A stretch of 64,000 bases of DNA, taken from contig NZ_FYEY01000001.1 of assembly GCF_900187385.1 (NCBI RefSeq), positions 806,001-870,000 on the forward strand. Direction: 5' to 3'. The DNA comes from Streptomyces sp. 2114.4 (GTDB lineage Bacteria; Actinomycetota; Actinomycetes; Streptomycetales; Streptomycetaceae). Below the pieces are notes generated by a model. It saw only the letters and a list, made by a program, of their open reading frames with translations, ran no database searches and was not told the DNA's origin. A program made the translations under genes and the position numbers. Shown here piece by piece: positions 23,972 to 32,393 of the stretch; the stretch's first letter is position 1, and the number at the start of each line of letters is the position of its first letter.

Positions 23972-25918
23972 TTGCATTCCAGATACGGATGGCTCCCGGT
24001 TCTCATACTCAGCCTGAGCGCGGGCGCGCTCGGCACCAGCCCGGCCTTCGCCGACCCCGGCGCCACACGGCCCTCAGCGCCCGCCGTGCAGAAGGCCCCC
24101 GCCCCTTCCGTGCCGTCCACGCACTCGAGACCGGGGCCCTCACACCCAGCCACGCCCCCGGGCCGGCCGGCCCGGCCGAGTCTGCGTGAAGAGGAGCGGT
24201 ACTGGACGGCTGACCGTATGAACGACGCCGTCCCGGTCGGCGTCGAGCCCCTCGCAGCTCACTCCGTGCCACACGCTCCCGCCGGCGTGACCGCCGCGCG
24301 GCGACCGCCGCCGTCCGGCACGCCCGGCCCCGAGCACTTCGCGGGCCACCCGACGGTGGGCACGTTCTTCTTCGACAGCACGCCGCTGGGCGGCAAGAGC
24401 ACGTTCTGCACGGGCAGCGTCGTCCACACGGCCGTCAAGGACATCGTCCTGACCGCCGGACACTGCGGTCTGGGCCTCAAGACGGCCACCCACCGCATCT
24501 TCGTGCCGCAGTACGTGAGCGGCAAGCCCGCCGCCGACCAGCCTTACGGCATCTTCCCGGTCACCCGCCTGTACATCGACCCCCGCTACGAGTCGAACAC
24601 CAAGAAGCCCGTCTCCGACCTCGACCTGGCCTTCGCGCAGACCGACCCCGACAGCCAGGGCAAGCAGGTGGAGGAGGTCACGGGAGCCCTGACGTTCACC
24701 CCTGCCACCGGCTATACCCACCACGTCACCGTCCTCGGCTACCCCAGCTCAGAGGGCGTCAACCCCCAGCACCGTGCGATCCGTTGCCCCGTCACCACCA
24801 CTCAGCTGCCAGGTTTCCGGCAGATCAGCATGCTCTGCACCGGCTTCTACGGCGGCGTGTCCGGCGGGCCCTGGATCGAGGACTACGACCCCGCCAACGG
24901 CACCGGCAAGGTCATAGGCAACACAGGCGGATACAACGGCGGCGGCAACGACGCCAACGACGACTGGGTGACCTACGCACCGCTGTACGGCAAGGACGCC
25001 CAGGATCTGTTCAACGACGCCGCCGCCCACCGCACGGTAAGTCAGAGGCCGCCCTACCAGCCCACAACCCAAACCCCCTGGCTGCACGCCTTCGACCGTG
25101 CGCCGTGGAAGCACGCCGTGCAGATGACGGCGGGCTACTACACCGGTGGTTCCGCGGGCGGCAAGCGCCATATGGACCTGATCGTGCGCTGGGACGACGG
25201 CGAGGTCACCCTCTACCAGGGCGGCGACACCAACGACCCCGCCCACCCCTTCGCCGCCGAGTACCAGCTGGCGCCGCGCAAGAGCATCTGGACCCACGCC
25301 GTTTCTCTCACCGCCGTCAACACCGGTGGCGGCACGGACGGCCTGGCGGTGCGGTGGAGCGACGGCGAGATGACCCTCTACACGAGCGTCGACGCCAAGG
25401 GCTTCCACGGCGAGAAGCAGCTCGCCCCGGCCGATACCGCTGTGTGGCGTGACGAAGCCCAACTGATCACCGGCGGCCGGTTCACCCCGGGCGGCAACCG
25501 CGACGACCTCCTGGTCACCTGGAAGGACGGCCACGTCTCCCTCTTCACCGACCTGGCCGCCAACGCACTGAAGAAGCAGACCCAGATCGTCGCCAAGAAC
25601 ACCACCTGGCCCCACGCCGGGCAGCTGACCACCGGCTCCTTCACCGGCAAGTCCACCGACGACGTGATCGTGCGCTGGAGCGACGGCGAGACCACCCTCT
25701 ACCCCGGCCTGACCGCCAAGGGCCTGCCCACCGAGACCAAGCTCCGGCCCGCGAAGTCCGAGTGGAAGGACGCCACCGTCGTCACCGCAGGCGCCTTCAC
25801 CACCAACACCAGCGCCAACGACGTCCTCGCCCGCTGGAACGACGGCCACCTCAGCCTCTTCACCGGCATCGACGCGAACGGCCTCCACAACGAAACCCAA
25901 CTCACACCCGCAAGGTGA
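23972..25918 (+). CDS. Secreted V8/trypsin-like serine protease with five-repeat tail
   Basis: A 648-residue exported protease. Signal peptide about residues 1-27 (hydrophobic LPVLILSLSAGALG), a Pro-rich propeptide, then a chymotrypsin-fold domain with His164 (VLTAGHC), Asp in SDLDLAF (216/218) and Ser297 (GGVSGGPW), so the triad is complete. From about residue 370, five repeats of about 50 residues with cores such as LIVRWDDGEVTLYQG and DVIVRWSDGETTLYPG match the tail of the protein at 16430-18034 repeat by repeat. The TTG start at 23972 is the best in-frame choice, with GGAAAG upstream; it is not certain. It lies directly after the toxin/immunity operon in the same direction. Confidence 0.85.
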   Translation: MHSRYGWLPVLILSLSAGALGTSPAFADPGATRPSAPAVQKAPAPSVPSTHSRPGPSHPATPPGRPARPSLREEERYWTADRMNDAVPVGVEPLAAHSVPHAPAGVTAARRPPPSGTPGPEHFAGHPTVGTFFFDSTPLGGKSTFCTGSVVHTAVKDIVLTAGHCGLGLKTATHRIFVPQYVSGKPAADQPYGIFPVTRLYIDPRYESNTKKPVSDLDLAFAQTDPDSQGKQVEEVTGALTFTPATGYTHHVTVLGYPSSEGVNPQHRAIRCPVTTTQLPGFRQISMLCTGFYGGVSGGPWIEDYDPANGTGKVIGNTGGYNGGGNDANDDWVTYAPLYGKDAQDLFNDAAAHRTVSQRPPYQPTTQTPWLHAFDRAPWKHAVQMTAGYYTGGSAGGKRHMDLIVRWDDGEVTLYQGGDTNDPAHPFAAEYQLAPRKSIWTHAVSLTAVNTGGGTDGLAVRWSDGEMTLYTSVDAKGFHGEKQLAPADTAVWRDEAQLITGGRFTPGGNRDDLLVTWKDGHVSLFTDLAANALKKQTQIVAKNTTWPHAGQLTTGSFTGKSTDDVIVRWSDGETTLYPGLTAKGLPTETKLRPAKSEWKDATVVTAGAFTTNTSANDVLARWNDGHLSLFTGIDANGLHNETQLTPAR

Positions 25919-26084
25919 CTGAGCGCCTTTGCCAGCCGTGCGCCGTGAGCCTTGTGCTCAACGACCTCGGTCGGCAAGGCTCCAGGAGTGCGGGCTGATC
26001 TTGTTCCTGACGACCTGGGGAAGCGGATCGCTCCGCAGCTGGGCAAAGAGCTCAAGCTCGTCCGCCTGCGCAACTTTGCGCGAG

Positions 26085-26470
26085 CCGGAAACGGTGCACC
26101 GCCTCGCGAGGTTCCCGGCGAGGGCCGTGAGGACGTGTTGCGGGTGGGCCTTCGGCCGTCCTCGGCGGCGCAGCGGCAGCGGCAGCGGGAGCGGGAGCGG
26201 CGCATAACGTGCCTGTCGGCGAACTCGTTGATGGCGCCCTCGACTCCGGAGCGGACCGCGTAGCAGGTCTTCCCGTCGGGTGTCTGCTACTCGACACGGC
26301 CGCGGAGTTCTCGCCGGAGGGAACCCGCGGTCCGGGCGCTGCCAGCGGTGTCGGTGCAGCGGTTGCAGGCCGGGCAGGAGCGGCACCGCCCTCTTCGGGC
26401 GTCTGGCCCGCGGCGAGGACATCGGCGCCATCGATACCGGAACGCCCGGCTCGGAGGTGGCGTGAGCCAC
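26085..26470 (-). pseudogene. IS1182-type transposase remnant
   Basis: The C-terminal part of a transposase is spread over frames. CPACNRCTDTAG and then, after a stop codon, QTPDGKTCYAVRSGVEGAI (cut short here; it continues NEFADRHVMR) lie in one frame, and HPQHVLTALAGNLARR lies in another near 26146. These match the conserved cysteine segment, the R-x-G-V-E-G segment and the Q-H-V-L-T-A-x-A-x-N-L segment of the Streptomyces IS1182 group. At least one stop and one frameshift are present. The ends of the element were not found, and the N-terminal half is gone. A tract of repeated CGG/CCG-type hexamers (26171-26203) interrupts it. Confidence 0.7.
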
Positions 26471-26697
26471 TACCGCGTCCAGTACGCTCCACCCGCCGAC
26501 CAGGCCCGTCAGGCGATGTCCCGCGCAGTACGACCGGGCCGCGATCGTCGTCACGGGCCGGCCGTCACATACCGCACGATCGCATTCAGCGCCCCGCATC
26601 CCGTAGTGCCGATGGTGGACGCTGGGTAATTCCCCCAGGCGGCAGTTCACGTCATTCCCCAGCTGCTGACGTGGAGCCAACGGTGAGGCCGTACGCG

Positions 26698-27222
26698 TCA
26701 GTCCCACCAGAGCACGACGAGAAGCTGCCGTTGGGATGCGCCGTGGTAGAACTCGCGCATGGCATTGAAGTGCTCCAGCAGGTACTTCTTGGGGCCGCCC
26801 ACGATCTTGTCCGCGCCGTTGCCGATCAAGGAGGCGGCCTCTGCCTCGTCTGCCGGCAAGGCGGCCAGGAGAGCCGGAAAGTCGATCTGCCCGAGTGCTT
26901 CCGCGACGGGAGCCACTTGAGCCGCGGAGAGGGCCGTGGGGTCTGGCCCGAAGGGTCCCATGGCATGCGGAGGCGTGTTGAGGAAGGAGAGGTCGATGGC
27001 GGTGTCACCGCCGAGGGCCTGTCGGAGAGCATGGCGATGGACGCCATCGAGACCTCCCAGCTCACAGACCCGTTCGAGCAGGAACGGGGCCCAGTCCAGG
27101 TCCAGGACATCCGCGGAAGGTGGGTCCCAGAGAGGATCTCCGTCCGGCGATGCGTCGGCTGACTGGCGGCAGGAGGCGAGATACTCCGCCGAGATGCGAG
27201 CAAGCTGCTGAGTGACGGCCAT
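26698..27222 (-). CDS. DUF1877 family protein
   Basis: A 174-residue soluble protein matching the Streptomyces DUF1877 pattern: MAVTQQLARISAEYL at the N-terminus, DLDWAPFLLERVCELGGL, AIDLSFLN, then FPALLAALPADEAEAASLIG and the LLVVLWWD end. The function of the family is not known. It is a single gene between two IS remnants; its GC composition is normal, so the core gene was probably kept while the flanks decayed. Confidence 0.85.
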   Translation of the reverse strand: MAVTQQLARISAEYLASCRQSADASPDGDPLWDPPSADVLDLDWAPFLLERVCELGGLDGVHRHALRQALGGDTAIDLSFLNTPPHAMGPFGPDPTALSAAQVAPVAEALGQIDFPALLAALPADEAEAASLIGNGADKIVGGPKKYLLEHFNAMREFYHGASQRQLLVVLWWD

Positions 27223-27257
27223 GACGGCAGTATCCCGACGCCGTCCACCGGTTTTCC

Positions 27258-27400
27258 CTACTTGGCCTTGTCGGTGGGGTACCTCGGACGCTTGTTGGGG
27301 CGATAGCTCGGGCCGTACACGATGACCTGGTGACTGGTGTTGATGAGCCGGTCAGGAGCGACTCGGCGACGCCGGGGTGGGGAAGAGGGGATGCCGGTCG
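27258..27400 (-). pseudogene. IS21 IstB-type remnant
   Basis: Only the end of the gene is left: DRLINTSHQVIVYGPSYRPN (27353 down to about 27290) followed by KRPRYPTDKAK and a stop at 27258. This matches the C-terminus of IstB-like ATPases (D-R-L-x-x-T-S-H, G-x-S-Y-R-x-x-x-R). The rest of the 27223-27557 gap shows no gene. Confidence 0.65.
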
Positions 27401-27557
27401 CTGGGCGCCCGGTTTTCTCGGCCAACCAGCTGTCCGGGCCCTCCGAGATGCACGAGACGGCGACCAGCGTGCCTAAGCTTGATGCCGTCGGGGATCCGGG
27501 AAAGCGATGATCTTCCAGAAGAGCACGACTACCAAGATCCCCGACGGCGTCACGGAT

Positions 27558-28136
27558 TCAGGCTGCTGCGACACACGTCCGCAGACCGTAGACCGGATCC
27601 CAGTTGGCGCTCGGGTCCTGGTAGAACGCGTTGGGCGTGGTGTAGATCGGATTGGTCGAGCCGCCGGAACCGTACATGCGCACTCGCCGGCTCTGCGTCT
27701 GGTTGTTGATCCATGCGCCCGGTCCAGCGAGCGTGGGACTCCCTGAAGCCACGTCGTAGTACTGGCAGTAGTAGAAGTCCCACTGCGTGGCATTCCCGTC
27801 CATGGTCGCGCAGAAGTTCCCGTAGTTGCAGTTCATGGCCGCCAGAGGTCCCGGCGTGGTGCGCAGGTCCCGGGCATGCCGCTCACCGGGCACCGCCACC
27901 GTGATCTGCCCGCCCGGGAAGGCGATGGTGTTCGGACCGCTCTGGTAGCTGTCGCGCATGGCGGGCAGGTAGCTGTCCACCGTCTTCTGCAGGGCCGTGG
28001 CCTCTGAAGCGGTGAGCCCGGCCTGCCGTGCCTGGGCCGTCCAGGAGGAGTTCGCGTGGGCAGTACCGCCGGTACCCAGCACAGCGGTTGCCGCCAGCGT
28101 GGCGGCCACAGCACATGTCCATCTCGTACGTCTCAT
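27558..28136 (-). CDS. Secreted protein, peptidase inhibitor I36-like
   Basis: A 192-residue exported protein with a signal peptide (cleavage after AHA near residue 28). The mature part has a helical N-terminal segment (LTASEATALQKTVDSYLPAM) and a C-terminal Cys/Tyr-rich segment (NCNYGNFCATMDG, WDFYYCQYYDV, GPGAWINNQT, VRMYGSGG) resembling the crystallin-like fold of the I36 inhibitor family. The Y-G-x-F-C and W-x-N-N-Q/T motifs are the main support. Start ATG 28136 follows GAGGGGAC. Inhibitor activity is not shown by the sequence. Confidence 0.7.
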   Translation of the reverse strand: MRRTRWTCAVAATLAATAVLGTGGTAHANSSWTAQARQAGLTASEATALQKTVDSYLPAMRDSYQSGPNTIAFPGGQITVAVPGERHARDLRTTPGPLAAMNCNYGNFCATMDGNATQWDFYYCQYYDVASGSPTLAGPGAWINNQTQSRRVRMYGSGGSTNPIYTTPNAFYQDPSANWDPVYGLRTCVAAA

Positions 28137-28507
28137 CGTCGTCCCCTCATTCCACTGCTCGGCTCATACGGAGTGCTTGGAGATGCCGCGATGCACGCGG
28201 TTGGTCCTTGACCGAACTACTTCTGCGGATGGAGCAGCACTCGACCGGGGCGGCATGCTGCGCTCGAACGGTTCAAGCCCTGCGGCTAATAGCCCCGACT
28301 TCCCTGCCTGCCAGGGGACAACGGAGTCCGGTGGATCCGCTCCGAGAGACTGCGGACCCACCGGACTTCCCCGTCAGACGTGATCAGGCCCATCGGCTCC
28401 AGCCGGGGGATCGCGCAGGACTCTCCAGGTCTGTCCGGCTCCACGTTTCGACGAGGTCCGGAAGGGGGCGGACTCTGTTCGTGGCCTGCTGTCGAGGAAC
28501 GGACGAG
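28137..28507. other. Intergenic region with a long hairpin
   Basis: 371 bases without a gene. It holds the promoter region of the I36-like gene and a hairpin at 28325-28367 that probably ends transcription of the small secreted gene at 28508. Confidence 0.45.
28325..28367 (-). terminator. Hairpin terminator after the small secreted gene
   Basis: A 16-position stem with one mismatch (left arm 28325-28340, right arm 28352-28367) and an 11-base loop, on the downstream side of the minus-strand gene at 28508-28756. Confidence 0.6.
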
Positions 28508-28756
28508 TTACTCGACCCAGATGTAAAGGGCCCACAGGCTGCCCCGCTGAGTGCAGTAGGCGGGGCCGGCGTAGGACGCCGCCAGCGAAAGGCACGTCGA
28601 CTTCGAGTAGCTGCCGTCATAGTGCCAGTACCCAGGCACAGCCGCTGTCGTGCTGGTCGGAGAAGGCGCGGGAGCCGCCTGTGCGGTGGCGACCGAACCG
28701 CCGGCCAGCAGAGCGACTCCCACCGCGAGGCCTGCGAACCATGTACGAGTACGCAT
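28508..28756 (-). CDS. Small secreted protein
   Basis: An 82-residue protein with a signal peptide (hydrophobic FAGLAVGVALLAGGSVA, cleavage after AQA near residue 28) and a short mature part with two Cys (KSTCLSLAAS, PAYCTQRGS) and many aromatic residues, ending LYIWVE. GAAGGAG precedes ATG 28756 at good spacing. No family recognised. It is transcribed away from the XRE/ricin gene with two palindromic operators between them, which suggests shared control. Confidence 0.75.
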   Translation of the reverse strand: MRTRTWFAGLAVGVALLAGGSVATAQAAPAPSPTSTTAAVPGYWHYDGSYSKSTCLSLAASYAGPAYCTQRGSLWALYIWVE

Positions 28757-28906
28757 GATGCTCCTTCAAGAGGTGTGTCGAATGATGTGCCGAGGTCGGG
28801 TTTGCCCTTCCTCGCCCCTCTTTGGCATGAGACTTCAGCCGAATCCGGGTGATGCCGAGAATGTCCGCACGGCCACCGGGCTGACAAGGAGAATCAGCGT
28901 TCGCGT

Positions 28907-28942
28907 CTGTTCGGAACAGTGCTGACCGGTGTTCCGAACACC
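28907..28942. promoter_or_regulatory. Pair of TGTTC-S-GAACA palindromes
   Basis: CTGTTCGGAACAG (28907-28919) and GGTGTTCCGAACACC (28928-28942) are perfect palindromes around one central base, sharing the core TGTTC(G/C)GAACA; a further half site CCGAACA follows at 28944-28950. Their centres are 22 bases apart, two helical turns. They lie between the divergent small secreted gene (start 28756) and the XRE/ricin gene (start 29002), 60-95 bases before the latter. Confidence 0.65.
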
Positions 28943-29001
28943 CCCGAACACGGCTGATTTAAGGAGTGCCAGGTCACCAACTGTGGGGTCATGCTGAAGC
29001 A

Positions 29002-30027
29002 ATGACCGAGAAGGGGGGCGGCTTCGCCGAGCTACCGGAGGATGCACCACAGCCCGCACAGGCCCGGACTCCTACCGAGTTCACTGCGGCCCTGCGCTCG
29101 CTGCGGATCTGGTCCGGCCTGACCTACCGGCAGCTTGAGGACAAGGCGACCGCGAACGCCGACACACTCCCGGCCAGCACGATCGCAAGCACTCTCGGCC
29201 GCGTCACCCTGCCCCGAGAAGGGTTTGTCGACGCCTATACCCGCGCGTGCGGCCTGGGTGCCGAAGAAGTACGTCAATGGCGCGAGGCACGCCGCCGCAT
29301 CGCAGGCAGCGAACCCGTATCAAACGGCGCGGCGCGCGACGACGATCCCGACATTCCCATCACCGGCGCGCCTGCCCCGGCGAGCGTCCCGCGGTGGCGC
29401 CGGGTGGCCCCCCTGCTCGGTGCCGCAGTCATCGGGGTCGCGGGCACACTCGGCGTCAGCAGCGTGATGCACGACGCGTCGACACCGGCCGCCCTGCCCG
29501 AGATGCCGGTGACCGGCCTGCGCATGCTGGCCGTGGGCAGCTGGGCACAGATCCACCCTGCTCGCACACCCAAGCTGTGCCTCACAGAAGGCAGGGACCG
29601 CAGCGGCCGATACCAAACCGCCATCGCTGCCCAACGCTCCTGTACGAATGCCGCCCTGCCTCAGGTGTTCCTCGAACCGCTGGGCAAGGAGATCGTACAG
29701 ATCCAGTGGCACCACCCGAAGTACGGCATCGGCTGCCTCACCGTCCTGTCGAAGGGGCCGGGGCTCGACCTGCTTGAACCCCGCGACGACTGTGCCGACG
29801 CCAACCGGGCCCAGCAATTCCACATCGAGCGCTTCGGCCCGCCTGCCACCGCCCACTTCCGCATCCGCCCGGTCATCACCAGCCGATGTCTGAGCCTGCG
29901 CCACCAAGACACCCAGGACGGAGCAGAAGTTGTCCAGGGCCGCTGCTCCGGCGCCACCGACCAGGACTTCCTGATCGAACTGACCCCACCCCCGCCAATC
30001 GCTGTTGGACGCACCCGTGCACAGTGA
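29002..30027 (+). CDS. XRE-type HTH, single-span membrane protein with ricin-type lectin domain
   Basis: A 341-residue protein in three parts. Residues about 20-100 form a helix-turn-helix domain of the type seen in actinobacterial XRE-like proteins (TEFTAALRSLRIWSGLTYRQ, then ASTIASTLGRVTLP). One transmembrane helix follows (WRRVAPLLGAAVIGVAGTLG, about 135-155). The exported C-terminal part resembles a ricin-type beta-trefoil (LCLTEGRD, GCLTVLSKG, RCLSLRHQDTQDGAEVVQGRC). This layout could pass an extracellular carbohydrate signal to DNA. ATG 29002 is preferred; GTG 28966 is possible. Palindromic operators lie just upstream. Confidence 0.8.
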   Translation: MTEKGGGFAELPEDAPQPAQARTPTEFTAALRSLRIWSGLTYRQLEDKATANADTLPASTIASTLGRVTLPREGFVDAYTRACGLGAEEVRQWREARRRIAGSEPVSNGAARDDDPDIPITGAPAPASVPRWRRVAPLLGAAVIGVAGTLGVSSVMHDASTPAALPEMPVTGLRMLAVGSWAQIHPARTPKLCLTEGRDRSGRYQTAIAAQRSCTNAALPQVFLEPLGKEIVQIQWHHPKYGIGCLTVLSKGPGLDLLEPRDDCADANRAQQFHIERFGPPATAHFRIRPVITSRCLSLRHQDTQDGAEVVQGRCSGATDQDFLIELTPPPPIAVGRTRAQ

Positions 30028-30384
30028 GATCCCGTCCTGCGCGCGGCACGACCGACGCGTACCCTCCAGTTCTGCACACGCAGCAAGAGGGTGAGCTATC
30101 GGCCGGCGGCCGGCGCATCGATGCCTGAGCCCGAGCTTGGTGGTCTGCGGGGGGCCAGAGTTCTGTCAGGATGACGCCGCCCCCTGACCCGCTGGCCCGG
30201 CCCGGCCGCGGCGGCGTGATCAGTCGCCGCCGTGCGCGACATGGTGCGTGTCTTCTCCGAGATGGACGAACGCCACGGCGGACAACACGGCCGTTCCGGC
30301 AGCGGCGGGAAGGCGCGTGACGCCGTCGGCGAACGGCCCAAAATCACATGCAACCTTCACCCAGTCCTGCTGGGATCATTCGCT
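30028..30384. other. Intergenic region, nothing recognised
   Basis: 357 bases between the XRE/ricin gene and the GNAT gene. Only short GC-rich inverted repeats were seen (GGCCGGCGGCCGGC near 30100). It probably carries the GNAT promoter. Confidence 0.4.
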
Positions 30385-31191
30385 ATGAGTGCCCATTTTT
30401 TCGATGACGCCGACTTGACGGACAGGATGGAACGGAACCTGGCGGAACACGCCTGTCACCTGCATCGAAGCATGACTGGTGCGACTGTCACAGAGACTGG
30501 TGACCTCCTGGTCGCCGACAGCGGCCTGGACGACGACACTTTCAACATCGTTGCCGCGTCCCGCTTCACCGCTGCCGGCGCTGCGGCGCGTATCGCCGAG
30601 ACCGCTCGGACGTCGGCTCGCACCGGCCGTCGTTTCTCCTGGTGGGTGGGGCCTGCCTCGACACCACCGGACCTGGCCGCCCGCCTGACGGCGGCAGGTC
30701 TGCCGGCAACTGAACGCGAGACGGCCATGTGGGCCGAGCTGGACGACACCCTGCCGCTGCCTGCCGCCCGAGGACTGGACATCCAGACGGTGGCTACGCC
30801 CGAACAGCTCGCCGACTATGCCGCGGTTCTCGCTGCGAACTGGAACCCGCCTGCTGACACCGTCCGCCGCTTCTTCACCCGGGCCGCCCCGCAGGCACTG
30901 GCCGCGCACTGCCCGGCCCGTTACCTGGTCGGCTACGTAGACGGCCGTCCGGCCTGTTCGGCCGAAGTGTTTCATCACGCGGGGGTTGCCGGGATCTACA
31001 ACATCTGCACCTTGGCCGCCCACCGCCGACGTGGCTACGGCGGTGCCATCACGCTCGCCGCACTCCACACGGCCCACGACCGAGACCATCGCATCGCGGT
31101 CTTGCAGGCGTCCGTCGACGGTGAGCCTGTCTACCGCCGCCTGGGTTTCCGTTCCTGCGGCCACTTCACCGAACACACCATCACCCCCTGA
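30385..31191 (+). CDS. GNAT family N-acetyltransferase
   Basis: A 268-residue protein with a C-terminal GNAT domain: the acetyl-CoA pyrophosphate loop appears as [19 protein letters not shown] (R/Q-x-x-G-x-G/A pattern), and the domain ends [13 protein letters not shown]. The N-terminal half (1-130) is less conserved and may be a degenerate second GNAT-like domain. The substrate is unknown. ATG 30385 is preferred over earlier starts because the extra N-terminal residues look non-coding. A very long hairpin follows 59 bases after the stop. Confidence 0.8.
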   Translation: MSAHFFDDADLTDRMERNLAEHACHLHRSMTGATVTETGDLLVADSGLDDDTFNIVAASRFTAAGAAARIAETARTSARTGRRFSWWVGPASTPPDLAARLTAAGLPATERETAMWAELDDTLPLPAARGLDIQTVATPEQLADYAAVLAANWNPPADTVRRFFTRAAPQALAAHCPARYLVGYVDGRPACSAEVFHHAGVAGIYNICTLAAHRRRGYGGAITLAALHTAHDRDHRIAVLQASVDGEPVYRRLGFRSCGHFTEHTITP

Positions 31192-31250
31192 ACACCTCGA
31201 ACTCCACAAGCCACCTGCCCACTCTTCACAACGACGCCGGTCACAGCCGC

Positions 31251-31314
31251 TCGTTGATGGCCGCGACGAGAACGGTCGCCTCGTAGCGACCATCCTCATC
31301 GCAGCCATCAACGA
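31251..31314. repeat. 64-base near-perfect inverted repeat
   Basis: Arms of 29 bases pair at 25 positions (31251-31279 with 31286-31314) around a 6-base loop; the outer 11 pairs are perfect (TCGTTGATGGC / GCCATCAACGA). It lies 59 bases after the GNAT stop in a 350-base gap (31192-31541) that otherwise holds no gene. It could be a terminator, but it is much longer than the other terminators here. Confidence 0.7.
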
Positions 31315-31541
31315 GTGGGTGTGATCGGCGCCCGTCAGCTGCACACCTAGTGCGGCCATCCATCCCGAAGAGTTCGTCCGTAGGGACCACTGCGCACTCA
31401 CACCTAACAGCGATCACCGAGGGTGCCTGCGACAATGGCCGCTCCCCCACCTCACCGGCCGTGATCATGGAGATTCCCGGGAGCCAGCCGTTCTCAAGGG
31501 GAGTCTTTCGCCCCCCGTACACCGTGGCAGGATCAGGCGGC

Positions 31542-32282
31542 ATGAGGATGGAACAGGCGGATCGGCCCGTCGCCCTGGTCAGCGGGTCCACGTCGGGGAT
31601 CGGGGAGGCCGTCGCGCGGCGGCTGGCGAGGGACGGGATGCGGGTCGTCGTGCACTCGCGGCGGAGTGCGGAGGCCGGTCAGGCGCTGGCGGCGGAGCTC
31701 GGCGGTGCGTACGTACGGGCCGACCTGGCGGTGGAGGAGGAGGCCCGCGGGCTGGTCGAGGCGGCGCTCGGCCGGTATGGGCGGCTGGACGTGCTGGTGA
31801 ACAACGCGGGCATCAGCTGGCCGATCCCGCACGACGACCTGGCCGCAGCGACGCCGGCAGACTGGCGGCAACTGCTGGAAGTCAATTTGATCGCGCCATG
31901 GGTGCTGTGCACGGCGGCACTTCCGGCGCTGCGTACCTCCCCTGCGGGCGGCAGCATAGTGAACGTCACCAGCCACGCGGGGGTGCGCCCCAAGGGCTCG
32001 TCGGTGCCGTACGCGGCGAGCAAGGCCGCGCTCAATCACGTGACCCGGCTGCTCGCGGCCGCGCTCGGGCCCGAAGTGCGGGTCAACGCGGTGGCTCCGG
32101 GACTGGTGGACACGCCGATGACGAAGGACTGGGCGCACGCGCACGAGCTGTGGCGGGGCCGCGCGCCCATGCGCCGTCCGGCACAGCCCGCCGACGTGGC
32201 CGACCTGGTGGCCTCGGTGATCGACAGCACCTACCTCACCGGCGAGGTCATCGTGCTGGATGGCGGGCTGAATTTGACGTGA
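31542..32282 (+). CDS. SDR family oxidoreductase
   Basis: A 246-residue classical SDR: cofactor motif SGSTSGIG, NNAG in VLVNNAGISW, catalytic Ser in IVNVTSHAG and YAASK with the catalytic Tyr/Lys, then VNAVAPGLVDTPM and the VIVLDGGLNLT end. All catalytic residues are present. ATG 31542 is taken as the start; the ribosome binding site is weak. No operon partner is visible; a shared terminator lies before the convergent DUF4232 gene. Confidence 0.87.
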   Translation: MRMEQADRPVALVSGSTSGIGEAVARRLARDGMRVVVHSRRSAEAGQALAAELGGAYVRADLAVEEEARGLVEAALGRYGRLDVLVNNAGISWPIPHDDLAAATPADWRQLLEVNLIAPWVLCTAALPALRTSPAGGSIVNVTSHAGVRPKGSSVPYAASKAALNHVTRLLAAALGPEVRVNAVAPGLVDTPMTKDWAHAHELWRGRAPMRRPAQPADVADLVASVIDSTYLTGEVIVLDGGLNLT

Positions 32283-32348
32283 GGGCACCTGACTGGCTTT
32301 ACGCCTGCCAGTTCCCCCGTGGTTGTTCCCGTTCCCGCGAACCCACTG

Positions 32349-32380
32349 CGGCCCCGACTCCGGCGTCGGGATCGGGGCCG
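32349..32380. terminator. Hairpin between convergent genes
   Basis: A 9-bp perfect stem (CGGCCCCGA / TCGGGGCCG) with further internal pairing lies between the SDR stop (32282) and the DUF4232 stop (32394). It can serve both convergent transcripts. Confidence 0.65.
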
Positions 32381-32393
32381 TGCTGTCGAGGCG

